Shown here: in pieces, positions 36,629-45,917 of the stretch | Layout of the letters: the number at the start of each line of letters is the position of its first letter | How positions within the stretch are numbered: the stretch's first letter is position 1 | NCBI GenBank assembly: GCA_012295275.1 | Contig: CM022678.1 | Location: forward strand, 2,014,186 to 2,062,685 | DNA from: Chrysomallon squamiferum | Lineage: Eukaryota; Mollusca; Gastropoda; Neomphalida; Peltospiridae | DNA: 48,500 nucleotides | Direction of reading: 5' to 3' | Translations under genes and position numbers: made by a program | Notes under the pieces: model-generated | Seen by the model: only the letters and a program-made list of their open reading frames with translations | Told to the model about the DNA's origin: nothing | The model's database searches: none

Positions 36629-36719
36629 TATTCCGTCTCTTAATGGGGATTCCGAGCATATTCGGAATCTTTCGTTTATTCTTACGGAAAAGGACGATAT
36701 CTTCCAAAGCATTCCGAGC
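36629..36719 (+). promoter_or_regulatory. ATTCCG motif cluster upstream of SDR16C copy A
   Basis: ATTCCG occurs at about 36629, 36649 and 36711, and its complement TCGGAAT at 36662. The two central copies form a perfect inverted repeat, ATTCCGA-gcatat-TCGGAAT (36649-36668). The cluster lies about 250-340 bp before the ATG. No factor is assigned. Confidence 0.4.
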
Positions 36720-36968
36720 GCTCTTTTTCCCTTTCCCTACGTTATCTGTTCAACAATGACACTTCGTCATGAAAAGCGTTTCCAAACGTGAGTTACGATA
36801 GGACATCTGGGTCACCGAGATTTCCAGTTTATTTATACCAGCCAGCAGTCGGTCTGCTCTGCCTTGCCACACAGTTTATTTTCCCGATACGCAGTTAGAC
36901 GTCTGCGAACTGGCCGCTTCGACTGGACGTAGCCAAACATTGCGTCGGTTCCAGCGAACCAGTGAAAC

Positions 36969-37107
36969 ATGCACATATTTGTCGAGTTTCTGGTGTTGCT
37001 GGCTAAACTGGTGTACGTGTGCGCCGAGGCGATAGTTCTCGCTGTTCTCCCCGCCAGCCTGAGAGGTAAAGATGTAGCAGGCGAAACTGTGCTTATTACT
37101 GGAGCAG
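36969..37107 (+). CDS. SDR16C5: SDR16C copy A exon 1, membrane anchor
   Basis: Encodes [20 protein letters not shown] and then [20 protein letters not shown], splitting the Gly of the cofactor motif at a GTTTGT donor. The ATG at 36969 gives an anchor of the length seen in copy B. Confidence 0.9.
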
Positions 37108-37200
37108 GTTTGTATAATTTCATCATCCGTTTTTAAACGAAAATAGCGCATTTAGATAAATAAATATTATGGAGCTAGAGACAGAGATGGCTAGATAGAT

Positions 37201-37295
<95 letters not shown>

Positions 37296-37497
37296 AAACA
37301 ATTAAAAAAATTATCTGATTTTGCCCAAATAACTGTTAAAATAAACTATTTTTAATGAATGTAAAATAATTTTTAATAAATAAATTTATTTTATAATGTT
37401 TAAACGTATTTAAATCCAAAATACAAAATTAATATTTTTATGTAATAATAACAGAACATTTTAAATAGTATAACATATATATATATATATATGTATG

Positions 37498-37532
<35 letters not shown>

Positions 37533-39282
37533 TTATTTATATATATATAATATACAATGCAATAAAATACAAAATAATAAATATAATATGATATGATATA
37601 CAATGTAATAGAAAAGAATAAATGTAATATAATATAACACAACACAACATAACATAATAACGTAACATAACAGCATGTTTTAATTTGTAGGAAGTGGCAT
37701 AGGTCGATTGCTGGCAGTAAAGTTTGCTCAGCTGGGCTGCCGAATGGTATTGTGGGATATCAACAAGGAATCTAACGAAGAAACGGGCGCCATGCTGAAA
37801 AAGTATGGCGCCACAGTTCGAACCTACAGAGTGGATCTGACAGATCTTGAAGAAATTTACAGAACAGCCGACATGGTAATGACGTCATCTCCACTTCCGT
37901 TCCAGAAGTAAGTGTCCGCGACATTAATGTTTTTTTTACCGGTGTCCTGTGCTTATTATAGAATTTAAAATTAATTCTCATTTATTTTTTGTTTTTAATA
38001 AATCTTGAAACTGAAAAACAGCATGAAAATCTCCCCCATAAATAAGTAAATAAATAATGTTTTGTTATACTGCTTATAACTGTGGTACCTTTTCATTTAT
38101 GTAAATATATAAGTTATTTATTTATTTATTTATTATTTATTATTTATTATTATTTATTTATTTATTATTATTTATTTATTTATTTATTATATTATATTTA
38201 TTTATTTATTTACTTTAAAATGACACAGTTCTGTAAAAAGTGAAAATATATTTTTAAAAAATTCGATTTATAAATAATTATTTACAGTATTATTTTCGTC
38301 AGAGTTGTAAAATGGCGAAGAAAATATCAAAATAACGAATAACATTTAGATTAAATTAATACAGAGAGATCAGAGAAGAAAAAAGACAAGTTCTGAAATT
38401 ATTAATTTAATTTTGTTTTACACCTTACAGCACGGGGCACAGTAAGAAAAAAAATGTCGTAGATACTTTTAAATTTAAAATTTAAAATTTAAAATTTGTG
38501 AAAATGAAATCGGCGTACAAAGAATAACACAAGTTAAACATTAATTTTACTATATATATATTTAGTTTTGTCTATTTATTTTCCAAGCAAAATAGTTTGT
38601 AGTAAAAGTAATAATTGTAGTAGCCAAAATAATAATAATTGCAAGAGCAATAACATTAATAATTGCAGCAGTAGTAGTAGTAGTAGTAGTTGTTGTTGTA
38701 ACACTAATAGTAATTGTAATGGTAATAGTACTAGTTACAGTAATGGTAATAGTACCAACAGTAATAGTGATTAGGTAATCGTAACGGCGGTTTTTGCTGT
38801 TATAGTGACAAGGGTGATGTATAAGAGCAGTGTACAGTTAAGAAACTAATTAATGTTGTTTTAATTTTCTGTTGTGTTTGCAGGTGAAAGAGCAGCTAGG
38901 TCAAGTTGACATACTGATAAATAATGCAGGTATTGTCACTGGAAAGAAATTCATGCAGTGTCCGGACAGCCTCGTTTTGAAAACAATGGAGATCAACTGT
39001 TTGGCACATTTCTGGGTTTGTTACTACTTAACTTAATTTAATATCTATTCTTTTCTTTTCTTTTCATTACTGTTGTTGTTGTTATATATATATATTTTAT
39101 TATTTTATTATTCTGTTTTGTTTCGTTTTGTTGGTTTTATTTTCGTTGTTTTGTTACTATTTAATTGAAGTGTGTAGCTTTTCTTTTCTTTTCATTATTA
39201 CTATTATTATTATTATTATTATTATTTTAAAAACATTATTTATTAATATTTGTTTTATTAAATAAAGTACAAATATGAATTC

Positions 39283-39325
<43 letters not shown>

Positions 39326-39930
39326 GTTATCATCATCATTATTTAATTAATTTTTTCTCATCGGAAATTTTATTTGAATTTTAATATTTTATTGTCATAA
39401 TACAAAGCAACCTCTGAAAAACGCTTTAAGATAAGCATACTTTATTTTCTATAAAAAAAAACTATAGCTCTCAAAGTGTCACTATGTGTGTGTGTATGTG
39501 TGTGTTTGTCTGTGTGTGTGTTTGTGTATGTGTGTCTGTGTGTGTTCGTTTATTTTTATTTATTTATTTTTTATTATTATTATTATTATTTTTTTTTTTT
39601 AAATGTTTCCAGACGGTTAAAGCTTTTATGCCCGCCATGATGGAACATAATCATGGCCATATTGTGAACATTGCCAGTTCTGCAGGTCTGTTCGGCTGTA
39701 CGGGGTTAGCAGATTATTGCGCCAGTAAATTCGCCGCTGTTGGTTTTGACGAATCCCTGAGATTCGAACTCTTAGACCTTGGGAAGGACGGAGTCCATAC
39801 AACAGTTGTCTGCCCTTACCTGATAACTACTGGAATGTTCGAAGGTTGCCAATCATCGTAAGTGGTAATAGAAATAATAGTAGCAGTAGTAGAAGTAGTA
39901 GTTGAAGTAGAAGTAGTAGTAGTAGTAGTA

Positions 39931-39971
<41 letters not shown>

Positions 39972-40052
39972 AACAGATTTAAAAGATTTAAAATTGTTTT
40001 TATTTTCAAGATCTCTTTAATAAATATTAATATAGGCGTGTGCAGTCTGCAC

Positions 40053-40095
<43 letters not shown>

Positions 40096-40662
40096 TTCCA
40101 GCTTTCCGTGGCTGTTGCCGCCGTCAACTCCGGAGGAAGTAGCTAACAGAATCGTGGACGCTGTTCTGTGCAACTCCCACATAGTTTTCATTCCGAGAGT
40201 GTTACATGTTTTACTATTAATAAAAGGGTGAGTGAAATCTCGTGAAATCTTGCCACTATTCGTGATGTTCAAAACTATTTAAATATTTAGAACTTAGTAA
40301 ATAATATACATATAAATATATCATTTTAAATAATAATAATAATAATAATTAGATGTCTATAACTCTGTGGATTTAAAATAAATTTAAATAAAAACAAGTA
40401 AATCATCTCGATTTTAGAGACATTTAATTGCTTGGAACTATTTAGTGTTTTATGCAGACTATAATTATGTGTGTCTATAGTTACGTACTTTTTTTTTCGT
40501 AATATAAAAATTAGAAGTTTTTATAAAACTTAAGTTTAATGTGTATCATCTTTTTCCAGTATTCTGCCGACAAACGGTATTCGTCTGGTGAGCCAGTTTC
40601 TGAAAGTGAATCACTTAATGGACAGTTTCAGAGGGACACAGGAGTCGACATGTCAGCAGTAA
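36969..40662 (+). CDS. SDR16C5: SDR16C-family short-chain dehydrogenase, copy A (epidermal retinol dehydrogenase 2-like)
   Basis: Exons: 36969-37107, 37691-37875, 38884-39015, 39613-39857, 40102-40227, 40560-40662, giving 309 intact residues, the family's usual length. Residues 3-30 form a hydrophobic membrane anchor. The cofactor motif TGAGSGIG is at 44-51, and Asp69 closes strand 2, pointing to NAD(H) rather than NADP(H). INNAG is at 120-124. The catalytic tetrad is N146, S174, Y187 and K191 (YCASK). The order is classical for SDR16C (RDH10, RDHE2, HSD17B11/13). Family members oxidise retinol or related lipids/steroids at the ER or lipid droplets; the substrate here is inferred, not shown. 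A sister gene, copy B, faces it tail to tail. The SDR16C5 symbol is a best guess within the family. Confidence 0.93.
37199..37292. repeat. (GA)n microsatellite in SDR16C-A intron 1
   Basis: About 45 GA units with one early GATA interruption, starting about 90 nt after the exon 1 donor. Confidence 0.93.
37480..37670. repeat. Low-complexity TATG/TA and AACAC tracts in SDR16C-A intron 1
   Basis: (TA)n, (TATG)n at about 37494-37530, then ATAATATG and AACACAACACAACAT runs up to the exon 2 acceptor region. Confidence 0.75.
37691..37875 (+). CDS. SDR16C5: SDR16C copy A exon 2, cofactor-binding
   Basis: 185 nt: [20 protein letters not shown] then [20 protein letters not shown]. Acceptor ATTTGTAG, donor ATG/GTAATG. 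It carries the specificity-setting Asp of LWD. Confidence 0.92.
38110..38212. repeat. (TTTA)n tract in SDR16C-A intron 2
   Basis: About 100 bp of TTTATTTATTATT-type units. The rest of the intron (37876-38883) holds AAT/AGT-rich sequence at 38600-38770 and no further exon. Confidence 0.8.
38884..39015 (+). CDS. SDR16C5: SDR16C copy A exon 3, NNAG motif
   Basis: 132 nt, 44 codons: [20 protein letters not shown] then [20 protein letters not shown]. Acceptor TTTGCAG, donor GTTTGT. Confidence 0.93.
39192..39320. repeat. (ATT)n and (TA)n tracts in SDR16C-A intron 3
   Basis: (ATT)n at about 39200-39226 and (TA)n at about 39286-39317; a (TG)n-rich stretch follows at 39484-39546. Confidence 0.8.
39613..39857 (+). 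CDS. SDR16C5: SDR16C copy A exon 4, catalytic exon
   Basis: 245 nt: [27 protein letters not shown], then [18 protein letters not shown]. It holds the catalytic Ser, Tyr and Lys. Donor TC/GTAAGT, phase 2. Confidence 0.95.
39880..39970. repeat. (AGT)n tract beginning just after the SDR16C-A exon 4 donor
   Basis: About 28 AGT/GTA units starting about 25 nt into intron 4. On the coding strand this is (UAG)n/(AGU)n. Confidence 0.85.
40058..40096. repeat. (ATT)n tract abutting the SDR16C-A exon 5 acceptor
   Basis: Thirteen ATT units immediately followed by TTCCAG. Confidence 0.88.
40102..40227 (+). CDS. SDR16C5: SDR16C copy A exon 5
   Basis: 126 nt: [20 protein letters not shown] then [20 protein letters not shown]. 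Acceptor TTTTCCAG sits right after an (ATT)n tract; donor GTGAGT. Confidence 0.9.
40560..40662 (+). CDS. SDR16C5: SDR16C copy A exon 6, C-terminus
   Basis: 103 nt: [20 protein letters not shown] then [13 protein letters not shown], stop TAA. Acceptor TTTTTCCAG. A longer overlapping frame from 40539 ignores the splice phase and is not real. Confidence 0.88.
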
Positions 40663-40884
40663 CAACCTCAAAGAACCAAATAAATCCGGTGAAAATTAAA
40701 AAAAATAAAGCTGTAATTCCAAAATTAATAACCGTCGTAATTTTCACAAAAATTCCAGCATTAAATGTTTGGGTGTTTTCGACTGTGGTCGGTATACATT
40801 CGAATGCTTTCGATATATTTCGTCTACCTCATGCTTGCCAAAAAAAAAAAAATAAAAAAAAATAAAATAAAATAAAATGTTTTA

Positions 40885-41349
40885 CAGTTGTCCCTCGATT
40901 TCACGAAGCTCTGTTTTCCGAAATCTGAAAAAATCTGAAAATGTGAACTTACTGCCATTTGCCACGTAAAACCTTACCTCTCTGGACTATTAAGTTATTT
41001 TCAGTTCCACTACATGATCACGGAAATGCTCTCTCAGTCACAATTCACATTCCACCAGAGTATCAGTACATTTTACAGCTACATACACATAACCATCCTA
41101 ACCTTACAAATTTCACCCAGCCTAGGCAACGTTTTTTTTTTTTTTTTTTCTTTACATACATTCTATGACATTTGTTTAGATTGCTTTTATGGACCTGTAT
41201 CGTTCTTACAGTATTATATTACTGTAATATATATATCTACTACTGTGTGTACTAAAGTTTAATGTTTCGGTAAGCTTTAGGGTTAAGGTTACATTCGCGA
41301 TTTCCCAGACCGGTGTTCTCAGTTAGTCCGTGAAATCGAGAATCAACAG
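40885..41349. mobile_element. MITE with 21-bp terminal inverted repeats and TA target duplication (pogo/Tigger-like)
   Basis: Left end CAGTTGTCCCTCGATTTCACG; the right end reads inward as CTGTTGATTCTCGATTTCACG. They match at 17 of 21 positions. Both ends are flanked by TA (40883-40884 and 41350-41351). The CAGTTGTCCCTCG start resembles pogo/Tigger-type Tc1-mariner elements. At 465 bp, with no transposase frame inside, it is non-autonomous. It lies 222 bp after the stop of SDR16C copy A, so it may be in that 3' UTR. Confidence 0.75.
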
Positions 41350-41573
41350 TAATTGTAATATCCATGGTTACTTACTGACGCAAAGACTTTGTTATCGTTG
41401 ATACCAAAAATATTGTTAATATTTTGATTGTAATTGTTTTCATTGTACATAAATCAAAAGCAACCATAACTTTTAAAAATGTATCATGTGACACCAATTT
41501 GTAAAGATTATTAAATATTTTTAATGAATGTGTCGTCTGTTTGTTATTTCAAACGGTTTGTATTATTCATGTC

Positions 41574-41576
<3 letters not shown>

Positions 41577-41632
<56 letters not shown>
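41577..41632. repeat. (GA)n microsatellite
   Basis: About 27 GA units. Confidence 0.93.
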
Positions 41633-41633
<1 letters not shown>

Positions 41634-42338
41634 AACTAATTTTTTGTAATTTTTTCTTTATATAATTTATATTTTATATGTCATTTGGACAAAACAATAA
41701 TAACACACATCCATCTTCCATAAATATGGGGAAAAAAATAAAAGTTTCAATTTTATTTTGTACAAATACACTCGTATTTCATTCAACATCAATTTTGAAT
41801 CTCTACATTTCTTGCCATTATTATTCAAGGGAGGTAACTCTAATACGATTCTAAAATGATCGGTGCGTTTGAAATCAAAATACTCTGACAACACAAGATA
41901 TGTCAATAAAATGTCGTAGGTTAGCTATGCGTCAGTGTTTATGGTATTCTTCTTGTTTATTACTGCCGTGGTTGTTGTTTGTTCTGTAAACATGACTTCA
42001 GAACTGTACGACGTTAACTATATGAAAACCGTCCAACTCAGAAATTCTTGATATTTCTTGAATAACACAACTGAGTAATTAACTATCACATATAATAAAT
42101 CTTTAAAATGTTAATAACAACAAAAACAACAAAATATATGGAAATATATTTTTATTATTATTCTGATCTTTCAACTAAATTAATGATTTCACTGGGAATG
42201 TACCAACCATGAAAATACTGATAAGAAAACAAAAAACGTAAAAAGTAAAAAGAAAACAAAATGGAGTACGATAAAGAAATGGGCGTGATGATAACTTGTA
42301 ATTCAATGCACCATATTTGTGTGTGTATATATAATTTT

Positions 42339-42372
<34 letters not shown>

Positions 42373-42565
42373 AACATTTTTCCTTCTGTCTTCTATTTTC
42401 TATCTATAATAATTCTTGATCGGCCCCTGAATAATAATCCTTTCAAAATCTGAAATTGTTGTGGTAAATATAATTCACTAATGAGGCATATGAAAAACTA
42501 TGTACTGAGCTTTAAGAAAAAATTATCTGGTTTGGTAAAAAGTAAAAAATAAAAATATATAAAAG

Positions 42566-42566
<1 letters not shown>

Positions 42567-42628
<62 letters not shown>
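42567..42628. repeat. (AAT)n microsatellite
   Basis: About 20 AAT units. Confidence 0.92.
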
Positions 42629-42629
<1 letters not shown>

Positions 42630-43027
42630 TATATGAAAAAAAGTATTAGCACCAAAATAGGATTAAAAAAATAATTTGTCTATGAAAGTTGACTAGCTTA
42701 TTTGTTAATAAAGTATATATTTAAAACTAGTAAAAAGGCTTTGGAAATTTTTAAAAGCTAAGTTCTGTCTAACAGAGTGTACCTGTATATTATTTAATGA
42801 TTTCTATTAAATTAAATGGTTTATTTTTTTTTTCTTTGGTCCTGTTATCTTAGGTGAAAATTATTATGAGGAATCATTCTTTGGTCAGTTACAGAAATTT
42901 TTACCAAACAGTAAGAAGGAATAGAGGGAAAGACAGATGAAGAAATAATAACAGAAAGACAAAAACAGGAAGAGAAAATAAGTGATTGAAAGTGAAACAG
43001 GATTAAAGAAAAACAGAGAACAAGAAT

Positions 43028-43028
<1 letters not shown>

Positions 43029-43071
<43 letters not shown>
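43029..43071. repeat. (GA)n microsatellite
   Basis: About 21 GA units with one AA interruption. Confidence 0.92.
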
Positions 43072-43073
<2 letters not shown>

Positions 43074-43137
43074 ACTATGGAGAAAGACAAAAATCATATT
43101 CGCATCAAATCGGCATTAATCAGATAGGGACAGGACA

Positions 43138-43264
43138 TAAATATTCATTAGTAACTCATGAATATTAATCAGTCTCTTAGAAATAAAATCTTGCTCTGCC
43201 TTTGATCAGTGAACATTAGTTTGCAGCTGCTTGCATAAATATTCATGAACAGCTCATGAATATT
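43138..43264. repeat. Two palindromic ATATTCAT/ATGAATAT elements in the copy B 3' flank
   Basis: AATATTCATGA-acagc-TCATGAATATT (43238-43264) is a perfect 11-bp stem with a 5-nt loop. A weaker version, AAATATTCATTA-gtaac-TCATGAATATT, lies at 43138-43164. Both are followed by AATCAGTC, so the unit was duplicated with a period of about 100 bp. Confidence 0.7.
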
Positions 43265-43288
43265 AATCAGTCACAGATGGATAAACAA

Positions 43289-43382
43289 CTATTCAGACTT
43301 TGATCGACCAGTGAAGTTGTCCATGGAATGCGAGATTCCCAAGTAGTCTGCTAAAATCAAACCTGGTTTAGATGGAATTATT
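43289..43382 (-). CDS. SDR16C5: SDR16C copy B exon 6, C-terminus
   Basis: 94 nt: [20 protein letters not shown] then [10 protein letters not shown], stop TAG. The LADYLGI..MD segment is closer to vertebrate SDR16C5 tails than copy A's. Confidence 0.88.
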
Positions 43383-45833
43383 CTGAAATAAATATAAAAT
43401 GTCACTTCATTATTAAATATTTATATACAAATAAATAAAAAGAAGCATTTTTGATATATCTTGAATGATGTAAGTACACTGAATGTAGAATTAATTTGAT
43501 GAGATTATTTGGAATATTTTACTTTTTATAAATTAATATTGTTTTAATTATAAATTTTTAATTTTTTTGTTTTATTTTATTTTATTAGAAAAGAAAATGA
43601 AATATTTAAAAATACACAAGATATTTCATTCAAAATGTAAAACTTATTTAAGAGTTTCCTTATAAAAAAACTAACTGAAGTCATCATTTAAACTTTAAAG
43701 TGATTCAAACACAACACAGAAAAACAGGAACAGAGTTTTTAACTTTCAGAATCGAAAATAATAATAAATTAATACAATTTTAATTTATTTGTCATAATGT
43801 TGTTGTCTCCCCTACATAATCTCTCTTACCACAAAAGTTTTCATCTGTGAAATTACATTTACACAATCATCAAAACATTAACACACTGCCAGATTTAAGT
43901 AAAAATATTTAATTTAAACAAAAATATTTTTAAAAAGTAATTATTAATTTTGTTTTACCCTTGAAGAGCGAGAGAAATGTAAAGAGAGCGAGGCATGCAT
44001 AACATCTGCTGGTTGCACAAAATGGCCGTCATTATTTTATTAGCTGCATAGTCAGGACTTATGATTGGAAGAACTGAGGGAAACCTAGAAAATAAATGTG
44101 TAAACAATAATATTCATAAAAATAGATTATGTAGATGAAAACTAGAATATAAATTTGTCAACAATAATATTCACAAAAATAGATTATGTAGATGAAAACT
44201 AGAAAATAAGTTTGTAAACAATAATATTCATAAAAACTGATTATGTAGATGAAAATTAGAAAAGAAGTTTGTAAATAATAATATTCGTAAAAATACATTA
44301 TGTAGATGAAAATTAGAAAAGAAGTTTGTAATAATATTCATAAAAATAGATTATGTAAATGAAAATTAGAAAAGAAGTTTGTAAATAATAATATTCATAA
44401 AAATAGATTATGTAGATGAAAATTAGCAAAGTCATTTGTAAATAATAATATGCTAAAAATAGGTTATGTAGAAGAAAACTAGAAAATATATTTGTAAATA
44501 AAAATTCATTTGACAACAAATAAGAGTAAGTCTGGGCAAACTAAAATGAAATTTTATTTGAATTTGACTTGTAAAAAACTTGCAAATGCAAAATTTCACA
44601 AATTTCTGACTTACCATTAATATAATACAATCAAATATTTTGTACACTGTAACATTGTCTGTATACATACAGAAACAGCCATAAAAACATAAACAAACAT
44701 GCATACAAACACAAATACATGTTATATGTACATACGTATACACTACATATATGTACATAAATACACAAAGAAACATTTATATTTACGTATGAAGAATGTG
44801 TTTGCACACTTTCTCTGCCATCGACAGTTTAAACATTATAATAAAAAGAGAAAAATTACTTTGTCTTCACTCCACTGAACATGCCTGTATCGATGAAGTA
44901 AGGGCAGACAACTGTGGTATGGACACCGTCTTTCTGCAGCAGGTCGAGTTCAAACCTCAGCGACTCCATGAAGCCTATGACAGCGAATTTACTAGCACAG
45001 TAGTCAGCCATCCCAGCAACACCAAACAAACCTGCACCACTGGCGATGCTGACGATGTGCCCGTGGTTTCTCTCCATCATCGCTGGCAAAAATGCTTTCA
45101 CGGTCTGAAAAAAAAAAAAAAATAATTTTTTTTTTTTTTTTTAATATGTTTTGGTTGATGGTGAAAATCTTTTATGCAAAGTGTATCTGTTTTAAAATGA
45201 AACTGAATGTTTAATATCTACAGGTCAAATCTGTTGAAAATATATTTAAATCTGTTATTGTTATTTTTATCAGGGCATATGAAATATATCTAATATTATA
45301 ATATAGCTAAAATATATAATAAACATTATATATTAATTCTATAAAATTTATTTTGCTGCACTAAATATATGAAAGTTATAAAATAATCAAACTCTGAATG
45401 ACACATAATAACATTTATCTGATACATCATCTAAACAAAATATGTATGTACGTATGTATGTATCTATGTATGTATGTATGTACAAATGTATGAATGTAAA
45501 TTTTAGTGTTTAAAATATCGTACTACCTGGCAAAATCAATTCAGTGTAATATTAATTATGTGGCTGTATTTATTGACAAACTATCTGAATTTGTTTCTAT
45601 ATTATGTTTAAAGTTTAATAACTGAATAAGATAAATATTTTGAAATGTGCTACAGAGTTGTGTTTTATTTAAAAAGTTACCCAGAAGTGGGCCATCGTGT
45701 TAACTTCCATTGTCTTCTCAATGAGAGCGTCAGGACATTCGAGCAGTTTTTTCCCAGTAATGATACCAGCATTGTTCACTAGAATATCAACATCTCCATC
45801 CACCTGCTTTACCTGAAATATTTCACAAATACA

Positions 45834-45917
<84 letters not shown>

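Larger units (their letters stand above)
32639..36968. other. Intergenic spacer between YTHDF and SDR16C copy A
   Basis: No protein gene recognised. It contains a 140-bp duplication (32965-33202), an (AAT)n tract (34345-34386), a CG-richer patch with TCCGCCATTTTG (about 34909-34920, YY1-like), (CA)n and (GA)n tracts, a 70-bp pair of direct repeats around 36450-36525, and an ATTCCG cluster at 36629-36719 upstream of the SDR gene. Confidence 0.5.
40663..43288. other. Space between the two convergent SDR16C genes (3' UTRs, MITE, repeats)
   Basis: Holds the copy A 3' UTR (AATAAA-type signals around 40858-40876), a 465-bp MITE, (GA)n tracts at 41577-41632 and 43029-43071, (AAT)n tracts at 42340-42370 and 42567-42628, and two ATATTCAT..ATGAATAT palindromes next to the copy B stop. 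No further gene recognised. Confidence 0.6.

Noticed and set aside
40539-40865. 108-codon plus-strand open frame over SDR16C-A exon 6
   Set aside because: Wrong frame relative to the splice phase from exon 5; the real reading ends at 40662.
44796-45125. 109-codon plus-strand open frame
   Set aside because: Antisense shadow of SDR16C-B exon 4, which carries the catalytic motifs on the minus strand.
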